A stretch of DNA of 64,000 nucleotides, taken from Paracamarosporium sp. OC-R06-R3 (taxonomy: Eukaryota; Ascomycota; Dothideomycetes; Pleosporales; Didymosphaeriaceae). Both the position numbers and the translations under genes were made by a program. The DNA is taken from assembly GCA_019828545.1 (NCBI GenBank), contig JACVRA010000461.1:1-64000 (forward strand). Reading direction: 5' to 3'. Position 1 is the first letter of the stretch. Every line of letters begins with the position of its first letter. Of this stretch, positions 11,564 through 23,696 are shown in pieces. Under the pieces are notes generated by a model. The model made no database searches. It was not told the origin of the DNA and saw nothing but the letters and a program-made list of their open reading frames with translations.

Positions 11564-12755
11564 GTTGCATTTGAGTAGAAAGAGAAAAGGAAGAAGAAGG
11601 AGGGAGTGAGGGGGAAGGCAGAGTGTGTGTGCGGAACGAAAATGCGCTTAAGACTAGTTGACAGTGTATGTGAGATGAGATAGAAGGGTATAGAACGTGA
11701 GCTCCCAACACCTAAACGGGCACAAGTAAACGGTGAAAGTGAAACTAGAGAGTCTTCTTTGAGTGGAGCCGCGGTGGATCAGGGTGAGTAATATACATGG
11801 TGACAAATGTCCCACGGAGTCAAACGGATTTATGCATTTCTAAGAACGTCATGGTTGGAATCGGCAGGGACTGTGGGTCTCATTACTGTTGTGTTTTCGC
11901 GCTGACGGCAAGAAGGCTGAGATCCACCGCTAACCGGTCACTATCTGCAACTCTAAAACAACGCTTGCCAATCGGAACGAGCCCTTTGACTCGCTGGTCG
12001 ATAAAAATGCGGCAGATCGACATATTTACTGAGTCGTGTTAGTGTGTGGTGAGGGAGTTTTCGCAGAAAATTGAGAGGAGCCGTCGATGACATGTTATCG
12101 ATAAAGGCAATTTACTATTTCCGACCACCACGGCGATTGGACGGAGTTCCGTTGCCTCCGTGCTCGTATCTCGGAGCACCCAAAAGAGACTTGAGATACG
12201 CGAGAAACAGACTGTTTCCGGAAAGGTGGCTCGTTCCTTCTGTGTTGTTGGGCGAATCTTACCGCTGTACTTGCTCTGCATAATCGTTGTATCTAGTCTA
12301 GTGTGCTCGTCTTGTGTACGCGAGCATCAACATGTGGGGAGGGTCAGCTTCCTTCCAGGAAATTAATGTCGGTTAGGTTTGCGTCTGACGAAGATTGATA
12401 TCGAACTTGATTATAGAGCATAGGGGTTGGCAAACCAATCAACATTGTCCTGGCCTTGTCGATCTAACCTCCTTCTGACCTTGCTGAGAAATCAATGGTG
12501 AAGTCTATCAAGATACCAAGACATGGCCCGAGTACACCAGAAAATAATTCTGCGAGAACCAAGACGCCATTGCATGGATCCACAGTGTTATCACCGGACG
12601 TTGGATTTGAAACATGGGTGGACTATGATTAGCGGCCCGAAGAATTTCGGATATGATATGCTTCCAATACTGTGTCAGCGAATGCTTTCTGGGGGATGAT
12701 ATGCGATTGTATGCTCTGAAGTTCTACGATACTGCATGTTTGTACCATGTTCTTT
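11564..12755. other. Promoter-side intergenic of the ABC gene
   Basis: 1.2 kb upstream of the ABC pump, ending at the 3' end of the aldo/keto reductase. A purine-rich tract lies at 11575-11625, just upstream of the ABC start. No gene is recognised; open frames here are short and without domains. Confidence 0.6.
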
Positions 12756-13671
12756 CTACTGTGGAGCATTGTTGACAGCCTGCACAATTGCACCGTCCTG
12801 GCCTTGATCTAGGCCATCCAAACTTTGCAGATCCTTGTCATCTAGTTCAAAGCTGTACACATCCGCGTTCTTTTCGATTCTTTCCGGCGTATCACTTTTC
12901 GGGAGCGGCACCCAGCCCTTTTCCAGACAATACCTTATGAGAACCTGATTTGGTGACGTCTTGTGCTTGTTCGCAATCTCGTTGAGCGTCTTGTCATCTG
13001 CCTTCTGGTTCCGAACGATGGGACAGTACGCTTCAACAACGATATTGTTCTTCTTGCAATAGTCGACGACCTCGCGTTGCTGGCACCATGGATGAAGCTG
13101 TAAGCGATCAGTCTAGCTCCACGTTGAACGTTACACTGATAGTTGCATAACATACCTCAATTTGGTTCACCGCTGGCGGCCAAGTTTTTCCAATCTCCTT
13201 GATCTCCTCGATATGCCCAATCCCATAATTGCTGACTCCGATGTCCCTCACCTTTCCCTTCTCCTTGGCCTTCTCCAACGCCTGCCACATTAGCCGTCTG
13301 CTTTCCTTGCCCGCATTCGGACTGTGTATCAGGAATAGATCGACGTAGCCATCCTCTCCATCCAACTTGCTGACACTCTCCTCGATGGACTTGTATGTTG
13401 ACTCAACGTCTTTACCAGGAGAGAGGATCTTGGTGGTGATGAAAAGGTCAGAGCGAGAAATCTTAGATTCGCGCAGAGCCTGGCCAACGCTGGATTCGTT
13501 GGCGTAGTATTGCGCGGTGTCGACATGGCGGTAGCCGGCTTTGAAGGCGGCGAGACAGGAATTTACGCATGTCGAGGGTGGGGATTGGTAGACGCCGAAG
13601 CCGATCTGAGGTATTTTGAACTTGGAGTTGGGGATGGAGAGGGTGGATGTTAGGCTTAGTTTTGAAGCCAT
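12756..13671 (-). CDS. Aldo/keto reductase
   Basis: Exons 13156..13671 and 12756..13097, intron 58 nt, phase 0, joined as NQIE|LHPWCQQREVVDYC. The product is 285 residues. It has the aldo-keto reductase (beta/alpha)8 barrel layout and the full catalytic tetrad Asp51 and Tyr56 (HVDTAQYYANE), Lys81 (ITTKI) and His116 (LIHSP). The C-terminal half has the NADPH-binding KSDTPERIEKNADVY segment. It reduces aldehydes or ketones with NADPH in the cytosol; the natural substrate cannot be told. The gene is divergent from MRI1 across 515 bp. No signal peptide or membrane segment. Confidence 0.93.
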
Positions 13672-14186
13672 GGTGGAGTGCCTGTTTGCGGCTCAACGAC
13701 GTGCGTGACGAGGATGTTTCAAGCACACCCGGCCTTCAATTCTGGAGATCGGGGAATGAGTGTGTGGAGAAGCTCAATACCGGAAAGTAAAGGATGTACG
13801 ATTCACCAGGGGCTCGCTCCATTGTTCTGCTATCCATTCTGCTTGATAGTGACGTCAGAATGCTGCAGCTGAGGTGGGTTTGAAAGCGGATGCGGTTAGC
13901 AGACAGGCCTTCGTCTCTAGTATGCAGTCACACATGGTCGCGCGCAATTTGCAAGCACACAAAATCGGGCGTTTCTATGCGTGTAGCAAACATGCCTCGA
14001 GGCAGCGTGCATCTCTCCTCGTCGAGGATAATGGCCCCGCGCTAGCCGTTCCTGGCATCCCTGCAAAGCGGGGCGGCTGCTCTCTCCCTCTGTGGCGTCA
14101 ACTTGCATCGGGCGGCTTGGGCAGAATCGCAACTTTTTCTTCAGCACCGTAAAGCGCTCTCGCACCCCTCACTGTCAGAAGTCAGC
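13672..14186. other. Divergent promoter region, aldo/keto reductase / MRI1
   Basis: 515 bp between two outward-pointing start codons, so both promoters must lie here. I see no gene and no motif I can name with confidence. Confidence 0.6.
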
Positions 14187-15410
14187 ATGGTCCTCCAGGC
14201 CATCAAGTATTCCAGGGGCCAGCTGGAGATCCTCGACCAGCTGAAGCTCCCCCATGCCGAGGAGTATGACCATGTCTATTCAAGCACCGACGCGTGGCAT
14301 GCCATCAAGGAGATGCGGACGCGAGGCGCCCCAGCCATCGCCATTGTAGCGGCGCTGGCACTGGCTGTCGAGTTGACCAACATGAAGCTACCCTCGGCCG
14401 CAGAAGAAGTCAAGGTTTTCATCATCGAAAAGCTCGACTATCTCGTCACGAGCAGACCGACTGCTGTGAATCTAGCAGATGCAGCGCGCAAGTTGAGGAA
14501 AACGACAGAGGAGGCTGCGGCAGAAGAAGGCGCCACCGGCGATTCAGTGCGGGATGCGTACGTGTCGGCCGCAGAGCAGATGCTGATTGATGATGTGAGC
14601 GACAACGAGAACATTGGACGACATGGCGCCGAGTGGATCATCAAGAACACCACGGCTGCAAAGAACGGCCCGGTAAGCATGTTGACTCACTGCAATACTG
14701 GGTAAGATCTCTCTGCGCATTCCATTGACATCCGCTGATTTGGCAGCTCTCTGGCTACCGCTGGATATGGTACTGCTCTCGGCGTCATCCGGTCATTGCA
14801 TGCCGAAGGGAACCTGAAGCATGCTTTCTGTTCTGAGACCAGACCCTACAATCAAGGATCCCGCCTGACAGCTTTCGAGCTTGTGCACGACAAGATACCA
14901 GCCACGCTAATAACAGATTCAATGGCGGCAGCGTTACTCCGTCTGCGAGGAGAGGGAGAAAATATCGCGGGCATCGTTGTTGGTGCAGATCGAGTTGCTG
15001 CCAACGGTGATACTGCGAACAAGATCGGGACATATTCGTTGGCCATCCTGGCCAGGCATCACGGGATCAAATTCCTTGTTGCGGCGCCGCGAACCACCAT
15101 CGACCTTGATACCAGATCTGGGGCTGACATTGTCATCGAAGAGAGACCGGGCAAGGAAGTGACGCTCGTGAAAGGGCCGAGGCATGATGGAGTGAATCTG
15201 GACCTTGCGGTCGTGGAGACTGTCAGCATTGCTGCAAACGGAATCGGAGTGTGGAACCCAGCCTTCGATGTGACACCGGCTGAGTTGATTGATGGAATCA
15301 TTACAGAAGTTGGGGTGGTGGAGAAGGACAGCGAGGGCGTGTTCCATTTGGACAAGGTGTTTGAAGTGGACGGTTCAAGCATTAAGCCTTCGACGGTAGG
15401 AGGTATCTAG
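14187..15410 (+). CDS. MRI1: Methylthioribose-1-phosphate isomerase
   Basis: Exons 14187..14701 and 14747..15410, intron 45 nt, joined GG|C inside the active-site loop [17 protein letters not shown]. The product is 392 residues (yeast Mri1 about 410). It converts 5-methylthioribose-1-phosphate to methylthioribulose-1-phosphate in methionine salvage (eIF2B-related fold). The family catalytic pair is present: Cys169 (HCNTG) and Asp253 ([18 protein letters not shown]). The N-terminus [22 protein letters not shown] and the [17 protein letters not shown] segment are family hallmarks. I chose ATG 14187 because the open frame upstream of it has no family resemblance. Confidence 0.96.
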
Positions 15411-15534
15411 ATGACATGGCTCCGCCTTCTTTCTCCTTGATGCAACACAACTCAAATCGACCGAGTTCCGACCACCATGCAGTGTGATGCGAAGAAGCCT
15501 CCGTTCCGTAACGTTATACCGTCCTCCCAGCGCT

Positions 15535-15811
15535 TCAGGCCGCGGGCCTGCTCTCGTCCTGCGGGGACGAGTTGTTGGGCGACGGCTTTGTCTGCGGCTT
15601 GCGGGTCTTCTCGTCCTCCTCGGCCTTTGCGAGCATGTCCTCGATCTTCTTCTCCAGCGAGTCCAGGTGGTTCTCTAGCGCCGTGGCTGCGCTTTCCCCA
15701 CGGGCGAGCTCCTTGAAGGCCTGGGCATGTCAACAAGAGTCGGCGGACCAGTGCGTGGGTGCGAACCTGCGCAAAATCCGCATCGGCGCTGCCGTTCTGT
15801 TCGCCAGACAT
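15535..15811 (-). CDS. Small coiled-coil protein, unrecognised (76 aa)
   Basis: Exons 15767..15811 and 15535..15720, intron 46 nt, phase 0. It starts MSGEQNGSADADFAQ, then AFKELARGESAATALENHLD and SLEKKIEDMLAKAEEDEKTR, and has a disordered Pro/Ser-rich tail. The middle has a heptad-like spacing of hydrophobic residues (ALENHLDSLEKKIEDML), consistent with a short coiled coil. No signal peptide or membrane segment. It is head to head with PAN1 (start codons 199 bp apart), so the two share a promoter region. I cannot name the family. Support comes from clean splice sites and the protein-like composition of both exons. Confidence 0.7.
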
Positions 15812-16009
15812 GTTGCCTGGGTGGGGAGGGGAGAGGTGCGCGTCGTGGTGGCGCTGAGGCGAGCTCGAGCCAATGGAGAGATGACGAAGCTCTAGCGCGA
15901 AGACGACCATCACCCCCAGCCGTTCCTCGCCCTCCAACCCCCATTCCCACCGCGTGCCCACCCATGCGAGACGCCCACTGAGCTCCATCGCCACGCTCGC
16001 TCCTCCGCC

Positions 16010-19000
16010 ATGTTCTCTGGCTCCAACTCGTACCTAGGGGGCGGGAACAGCGCTCGACCCGGCCAGCAGCCGCAGTATGGCCAGCAGCAGTCGTTCCAGC
16101 AGCCCGGCGGCTTCCAGGGCGGGCTCGCGCCTCAGCCGACTGGGTTCCCGGGAGGCCAGCTGCAGCCGCAGTTCACGGGCTACCCGGGCCAGCCGCAGGG
16201 CTTCCAGCAGCAGCAGCAGCCCCAGTTCACGGGCTATCCAGGGCCACAGGGGCAGCAGTTCCAGCAGCCTCCGCAACAGCAGCCCTTCCAAACCGGCGCC
16301 CCGCCTGCACAGCAAGCCCCTCCCCAGCCGCAGCGGCCGCAGCCCACGGGCATGACCTCGTCGCAGATGGCCGACTCGTTCAGATCCACAGGCTCGTCGC
16401 AGCAGGCCCCGCCCCCGGTTCCTGCAAAATCGAGCAAGATCCCCAACATCAGACTGTCCTTCATAACGGCGCAGGACCAGGCCAAGTTCGAGCAGCTGTT
16501 CAAGTCCGCCGTGGGCAATGCGCAAGCTCTGTCAGGAGACCAGGCCCGCGATCTGTTGATGCGCTCAAAGCTCTCAGGAGACGCTCTTTCGCACATCTGG
16601 TAGGCTTTTGAGACGGAGACGCGTTGGGCCGTGGCTAACAAAGGATAGGACTCTCTCCGATACCACAAAGTCGGGCCAGCTGCTCTTCCCTGAATTTGCT
16701 CTCGCCATGTACTTGTGCAACTTGAAGTTGACTGGCAAGGATCTCCCCAACTCTTTGCCAGACCGGGTCAAGAATGAAGTGTCGAGCATGGTGGACATCA
16801 TTTCTTTTGGCGTGGCGGACGATCAGCCAGGTCGCTCGACCCCTGCCAGCAACGTACCCAAATTCGACGAACCGTTGAATCAGAGCTCCCAGAACGTACC
16901 TACGATCCAGCAGCCTCAGCCACAACAGTCCAACAGCCAGCTGTTGACTTCGCTCGCGTCTCAGCCAACCGGCTTTGGTGGCCCTCCAGGAGGCCTACAA
17001 CCTCAGGCGACAGGCTTTGGGCAGAACTTCGGAGGTGGATACACGGGCCCTCGTCCACCCATGCCCCCAATGCCTACAGGTTTCGGTGGAGGGTTGAACC
17101 CTCAGCCGACGGGCTTAGCTCCCCAGCCGACAGGTTTCGCTCCATTGAACGCACAACCTACAGGAGCCCCGGGTCAATGGGGCCTTGTCAACAACCCCAC
17201 TACAGGCTTGCCAAACATTGAAGCACTTGCTCAGCGAATGATGCCGCAGACGGGCCGGGAGGCTGGTAGCAACTACACCACAACTGGTCTCAGCGGTAAT
17301 GCGACTATTCCATGGGCCATTACGAAGGGCGAGAAGAAATTGTATGACGATACTTTCAGGGCTTGGGATGGCCTTAGCAAGGGATACATCAGCGGTGAAC
17401 AGGCGCTTGAGATTTTTGGTCAAAGTGGACTTGCCAAACCCGATTTGGAACGTATCTGGACGTTGGCTGACTCCGCCGACCGTGGCCGCCTAAATCTAGA
17501 TGAGTTTGCTGTTGCCATGCATCTGATCTACCGCAAACTTAATGGATATCCAGTACCAAACCGTTTACCTCCAGAACTTATACCACCATCAACTCGCAAC
17601 ATCAACGCTTCTATTGGCGCTATGAAGTCGCTGCTGTCCCGTGATGCAGAAGAGAGGAAGAACACCGGCGCATTCCTGCAACCCCAGAAGACCGGCGTCA
17701 GCTACCTCAAATCTCACTCTTTCCGAGCGGGAAGCCCAGCTGCAGGTGGTCGCAAGGATGCCACTGTCTTCCGTAACAATGATGACAATATGGGATATCG
17801 TTCTAGCGCGCGACACCGTGTTGGTGCTGGTGGGCGCTCCCCTTCACCAGCAACACCATCGTCACCTGGATCGGAGCGTTCGGATCCAGAGTACTCTCTC
17901 GATCAGCTCAGAAAGCTAGTCAGAGAGAAGCAAATCCTCTTAGATGCCGTCGATATCCGCGACGAGAACGCAGCTGATGAGGATGATGCGCTCGACCGTC
18001 GTGATCGACGAGACGCTGAAGACTTGTACCGTCGCATCCGTAGAGTTCAGGAAGATATTGACGCACACCCACAAGCCGCTCTTAGAGGGAACGATTCTGA
18101 TGCCGAGCGCCGCGCTCTAAAACGTCAACTCCAGAATCTAACCGACCGCTTACCTGAACTTGCCTCGAATGTACGTCGCACAGAGCGCGAAATTGCAGAC
18201 GCTCAATTGGAGCTATTCAGGCTCAAGGACGCGAAAGCGCACCCTGGCTCCGCCTCGAGTATCGTAGGTACTGGCCCAGGAGGTTCGATCACTGAATCAG
18301 ACCGATTGAAGGCCCGCGCTAAGGCCATGATGCAAGCGCGCTCTGCCGCCCTTACCGGAAAGCCCGTGCCTACTACTGGGGATGATACTGGCGCAGCTGC
18401 TGAGCGCTTGGAGAAGGAAAGTTCCAGGATCCGATCTGAGCGTGAAAACAACGAACGAATGATCCGTGATGTAGAAGATAGCGTCAATGAATATACCAAA
18501 GGCTTGGAAGCCAGCCTCAAAGAGGGTGGTCACGACAACACCAGCGAACATGAGCGTCGCCGCTGGGAAGATGGGTTGGGCGTTGAGGATGAAGTCAAGG
18601 ATTTCATCTTCGACCTCCAGCGAAGCAGTCGTTCAGCTCGTGTGAGGAAAGAGGACGGCTCCCGTCACCAGCCAATTTCGCGTGGTGAAGAGAATCGGGA
18701 GCCTACATCTTCTCGCTACGAAAGCCCAGCACGCAGCGCTGAGCCAACGCCTCGGCCATCATCGACAACGTCTGGAGGTGGTTCATACTCATCCTACAAG
18801 ACGCCTGAAGAACGTGCTGCATTTATCAAACAACAAGCCGAGGCGCGCATGGCGGAAAGATTGGCTGCTCTTGGGTTGCGCCCTCCCGTCAAAGGAGGAG
18901 AAAGTGCACAGCAACGCCAGGAGCGGGAGAAGAAAGAAATGGAAGAGAAACGCCGAAAAGCAGAAGAGGAAGACGCGAAGCGCGAAGAGGAGCGACAGAG

Positions 19001-20332
19001 ACGCCTGCAAGACGAATCGATTGCACCGCCAGTCGCAGCGAAAGCTGCCGGCAAAAAGCCGCCGCCCCCGCCCGCCTCAAGAAAACAGAAACCCGACCAG
19101 CATGAAGCCGAGGTCAAGAGGGTTGAGCATGATATGGCCGAGCAGGCTTTGCGTGAACAACAGGAAGCCGAGGAAGCCGAGCGTAAACGCATGGAGTACG
19201 TCTTTTCTGATACTATTGTATTCGCATGCTAACGTGTAACAGGGAAGAGGAACGCCGACAGGAGAATGAGCTGGCCCAGCAAGAAGAGGAGGCAGAAGCA
19301 AGATTACGCGCAATGCAGGAGCAAGTCGAGCAAGGCAAGCTCAAAAAGGCAGAGCAAAAGAAGCAGAAGGAGGCGGCCAAACGCGAAGCTAAGGAGAAGG
19401 AGGCACAGCTTGCAGCACAGCGTCGGAAACTGGAAGAAATCCGTGAACGTGAACGCCAATTGCAACTGCAATTGCAAAGTCTTGATGATGAGGAGTCTTC
19501 GTCAGATGATGAAGGCCCTCAAAACATCACTCCCAACGATACCACACCGACCGCTAGTCAGGAACTTCCTCGCGATGTTACTTCACCATCAGCAGCACCA
19601 CCAGCTCCACCGATGCCTCAAATAGTACCACCGGTACCGCAGCAAACCAGCACTCCGCCATCTTCAATGGCTAGTCCGCCAACTTCTTCACTGACAAGCC
19701 CTCACCCTGCACATGGAGACGGCGAGACAAAGAACCCTTTCTTGAAGAAGATGCAGCTGTCTAACCATGACAATCACGCCCCAACACCTCCGCCTCTTCC
19801 CAGTAACACTAGTGAGGTATCTACGAACCCATTCCATCGATTGACTCAGGAGAACGCCAACAAGGCGGCGTTCAGCGAGCCGACTGCTCCTCCACGCACT
19901 CGCGGTCGCCAAGAGGAGGATGATTGGTCGGTCGTTGACTCTGATGATTCGTCCTCTGACGACGAAGACGGAGCCCCTCAAGGAGGCGCCAAGCAACTGG
20001 CTTCCTTGCTATTCGGCACGATGGCCCCTCCACGTCCACTTTCCTCCATGGACAACAAGAGCGACCGTGCTGAAAGTCCGGCAGTATCTTCTCCTGCAGG
20101 CATCCCGCCACCTCCGCCCATGCCGACTAGCGGTGCACCCCCACCACCTCCAGGACCGCCACCACCTCCTGCTGGAGGGCCACCTCCGCCGCCTGGCAAG
20201 CTACCGATGAGTCCTCCAACTGGAGCGCCTGATCGAGGTGCCTTGCTGGGACAGATCCAAGCGGGTAAGGGTCTCAGGAAAGTGGAGACGAAGGACAGGA
20301 GTCAGGCATCTACCGCTGGCAGAGTTTTGTAG
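16010..20332 (+). CDS. PAN1: Actin cytoskeleton-regulatory complex protein PAN1
   Basis: Exons 16010..16599, 16649..19195 and 19243..20332; introns 49 and 47 nt; 1408 residues. In order: a Gln/Pro/Gly-rich N-terminus with repeated QPTGF/QFTGYPG motifs; EH domain 1 (about 149-250, [20 protein letters not shown] spanning the first intron); further QPTGF repeats; EH domain 2 (about 424-515, with [20 protein letters not shown]); a long coiled-coil region rich in Glu/Arg/Lys; and a Pro-rich tail with PPPPP runs ending in a WH2-like motif ([20 protein letters not shown]). This is the layout of fungal PAN1, the Eps15-like scaffold that binds endocytic adaptors and activates Arp2/3 at cortical actin patches. 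The second intron lies inside the coiled coil and joins RKRME|EEERRQ. Confidence 0.96.
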
Positions 20333-20835
20333 TTTTGGACACATACTGGAGAGGGATTGTGTACAGATAATGTAGCTGTTCTGTGGATAGACTGACCCAA
20401 ATGCATATTGTATCCGATTTGTCATTGCATTGCTCATTTCAAACTCTTTTGAAAACTGCAAACTAGGGTTAATAGTGATAGTAGAGTGCAAATGTCTGGC
20501 AGCCACTAGACATGCGAAGGGCGGATGATAGTTGCACGTGAGAGGAGGTTATCCAAGCTTCGGCGAACGTTAGTTGGTGGTCCGTGCGCATGACAATAGT
20601 AGCATAGGCGGACGTCAAACCTCAGATTACTTTCCTCGGCCCTCAGCGACGACTCCAACTATCGAACCTTGCGCCTAACTCTCACCTTCTGCAGCCGACT
20701 CCTATCTATATATCTATCCAGTCGACACGCCGGACGTTTCGAGACATACAGCATCCTTAAACATACACAACCCCAGCGAGCAGGATCTCGTGAACGAACG
20801 GAAGAACGTGAAAGAGGAGAGGACAAGTCGCAAAG
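20333..20835. other. Intergenic, PAN1 3' side and RPB11 promoter
   Basis: 503 bp. A TATATATCTATCC stretch (about 20706-20718) lies about 120 bp before the RPB11 start and could act as a TATA-like element. No gene seen. Confidence 0.5.
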
Positions 20836-21730
20836 ATGAACGCGCCCGATAGGTACGTTCATCCTTATGCTACTCATGGGCTTCTAGGGCTGGGTTGTCG
20901 GCGATGAGTTGGGTACTTGCGGTGCGCGCGGAGCTTCCAATGCGCAGCGCTATTTCCTGCGATTGCCCAAGGTCTAGTGACGTCGGCCGTGAGTGTACAT
21001 TCACTCGCAGCCACCGTCCTGCGTCGCACGGCTATGGCGGGCGCCACAGCAACGCAGCGAGCACAAAAGCACCCGACTCCACGCGCCGCTCCACGCACAC
21101 CCACCACCTGCGCCAGACTCAACCGCGCACGCAGCAGGCTCTCATGCATACGAGCAACCACGAGAGTAGCAAAATGGTGGCTTCTAAGATCGCGCGCACT
21201 GCACAACTCATCAACGACAACCCGAACGCCCAGAACTGGAGGCGATACCGCCAGAGGCAGGAAGTTGATGCTCATCAAAACGTCCCTGACAGGTTCGAGC
21301 TCTTCATCCTAGACGAGGGTCAGCAAAAGATCGAAGTTCGTGAGGAAACCAGTACGTAGTACTCGAACCACTTTCCCTCTCTTGCCTACCCAACATATTA
21401 ACTGTTCCAACAGAGGTGCCCAACACCACCGTCTTCACTTTCAACAAAGAAGATCATACGCTTGGCAATCTGATCTCCCAGCGCCTCCTCAAGTATGACT
21501 ACATTCTCTTCTCCGCATACAAGGTCCCGCACCCGCTTTTCGCGAATTTTGAGCTCCGAGTCACTACCGACGGTACCATCACCCCCAAGGATGCCGTCGT
21601 GCGCTGCTGCAAGGATGTCATTCAAGATTTGGGCAAGGTCTCGCTGAGCTTCCAGGGCGAGTGGCTCAACCAGAAGATTATCGAAGAAGGACAGCGTGAT
21701 GCTGAGGTTAGAGACCAAGGAAACTACTAG
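20836..21730 (+). CDS. RPB11: DNA-directed RNA polymerase II subunit RPB11
   Basis: Exons 20836..20852, 21293..21351 and 21414..21730; 130 residues. Exon 1 codes only MNAPD plus two bases of Arg; exon 2 FELFILDEGQQKIEVREET; exon 3 begins KVPNTTVFTFNKEDHTLGNL. The Rpb11/AC19 signature (NKEDHTLGNLI...), the PHPLFANFELRVTTDG strand and the C-terminal helix are complete. RPB11 pairs with RPB3 in the polymerase II core (alpha-like dimer). Intron 1 is 440 nt and GC-rich, far longer than other introns here; intron 2 is 62 nt. The tiny first exon is supported by the phase match AG|G and by family length (about 120-130 residues). Confidence 0.94.
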
Positions 21731-22534
21731 GTTGTCCTGGATAAATTGACATGCACTCTTGCCATGTGCTCATGTCGTGGATGATGGATACGCATTTTCA
21801 GGCGTTTTGGGCGGTTGAGCTTCATCAGGGTGATGGGCCATAGGTGGCGTTTGGCATGACGGGCTAGATTGAATGGCTGGTTATGGATCAGAAGCGCTTA
21901 ATCTCAACCATAGTCATGGTCGTTGTTTTTGTACCGGCAGTTACATCTGTTGCGCCTGTGCGTGCCAGACTGACAATACGGTGAGTATAATCAATGACAT
22001 AATTTCACGATCAACGTACAGCGCTGCGCCCAGAGTTTCGGGACCTTACATTATCGGGGATAAGGTACGATAGAGCGAAAAGAGGACTCGCTCGCAAGAC
22101 CAGTCGAAGTAACATGGTCGCTTTTGTGGAACATCCTCTCATAGCGCGGAGTTGTATCAAGTACAAAAGAGTTGTAGATTTGGCTGTGATTTGCAGAGTA
22201 CGGTTTCTGCGTCTTTTCGATGGTCATTTTTTGCTTGCGCTGGTACACGCTATGTACCTATCTACCAATTGATCTGAAGATTTGCAAGTTTGACTTCTCG
22301 TCTGGATCTAAGCAGACCAGGACCCTTTCCACGTTTGTTTTACGAGAAACATTGATCAGGGTCCTATCACCACATAACGCACATCACGACTAGTCACTGA
22401 ATGAGGATATAGCGTAGTGATACACGATAAATACGAATAAATTCATGCGCGTGACTATGTATCATATGTTCAGAGGGACCTACACACCCACTGCATCTCC
22501 CTACTTCAAGCCAACAGCGCCACCGCTGCCTCAT
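21731..22534. other. Convergent intergenic, no gene seen
   Basis: Lies between the 3' ends of RPB11 and the two-TM protein gene. Contains only short frames without resemblance to known proteins. Confidence 0.6.
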
Positions 22535-23115
22535 CTACGTATTCGCGATAAGCGGCGGAAAAAGAAACAACACCAGAGTAACAACAACGGGCATGATGCT
22601 CGCCAAAGTATCCAGAGCTTTCTCATTGAGGTCGGCATTTGGACTAGAATTCATTAGCGATCGGTGTACACATAGAATATCCTTGGAGGACTCACATGTC
22701 CATGAGTCGCTTCGTGGCCTGGAAGATGACGTACTCCTTGATGATGATACATATGACGAGCATACCGGCCGAGGCAAGGTAGACGACTGGGACAACTTTG
22801 TAGGGATTATTGTACAACGCGTCGCTGATACAAAAGTCGATGAAGCCAATGATGTTCCAAAAGCGACCTTTTTTGACCGCTCCATCTGGGACTTCCTCCT
22901 TATCCCCATTTTCGTAGAGGCCATGCTCGGCGGCATACGCCTCCATGTCATCGATGACTTGTTGGCCTAGAAACGTAAGTAAGGTTACCGTGCGATCAGA
23001 TTCGAGAGACATTACGAAGAAGGCGGAAGAGCGGACCGTTGACGAGCTTCTTCTGCTCGTCATTGTAGCCATCAGGGATCCCATAGGGGACGTTGGAGGA
23101 AGGGACATCAGACAT
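22535..23115 (-). CDS. Conserved-looking two-TM membrane protein, unrecognised
   Basis: Exons 23016..23115, 22696..22966 and 22535..22643; introns 49 and 52 nt; 159 residues. It starts MSDVPSSNVPYGIPDGYNDE and is soluble and charged to about residue 80 (RFWNIIGFIDFCISDALYNN follows). Two hydrophobic segments then appear: one around VVPVVYLASAGMLVICIII and one near the C-terminus (ASIMPVVVTLVLFLFPPLI), ending ANT. The three phases match exactly (C|GC, AT|T), which supports the model. No cleavable signal peptide, so probably an internal membrane protein. I do not recognise the family and assign no function. Confidence 0.75.
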
Positions 23116-23696
23116 TTTGGAGTTGTTAATCCTTGTTGATTCTTGTTGTCGATAGTGAGCGCCGTTGTGCAAGAGTGAGGGTAGCCCGGATGAGAGAGGT
23201 GGAGGTGAGATAGAGCAGAGTGGACTTGTCTACTTTTAGATGTGCGGAAGGCAAGTGAGCGACTGCCTGCGGACGCATATCTTGCAAGTTCATATAGAGA
23301 AAAAGGGAAGGACCTGAGAATGAGAAAGGGAAAGAGCGACGAGTCTCACAGATCCAATTTTCGAGCTTCAGGGTATTGCGTGCCAGTGCATGATCTTCGA
23401 TACACTCTCCTCTGATTGAATGATCTTTCTAGAAAGTTATGATTGAAGTTATAGATGCTGTGATATCACACCGTCGGAGGATCTCAGTGAATAATTCTGC
23501 TCTTAATTTGCGAAATCGGAGCTTGTAATGTATATCTCGGGTTGACGCACTATTGCGTGCGCGGGTATCCTGCTTTTCGCTGCGTACTCTACGCTAGCAT
23601 TGTGTCTCGTGGTAATATAGTATCCACAGACTTGCAGAGGTATCATGACTCTTCAATTGCCTATTACGGAGGAAGGTAACCTCCCTTCATCTCTCC
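23116..23696. other. Intergenic, no gene seen
   Basis: 581 bp between the start of the two-TM gene and the 3' end of EMC2, both on the minus strand. It should hold the promoter of the two-TM gene. No clear motif. Confidence 0.55.

Noticed and set aside
20853..21292. C/D-box snoRNA in the long RPB11 intron
   Set aside because: A GCGATGAG stretch resembles a C box, but no D box with terminal stem is found.
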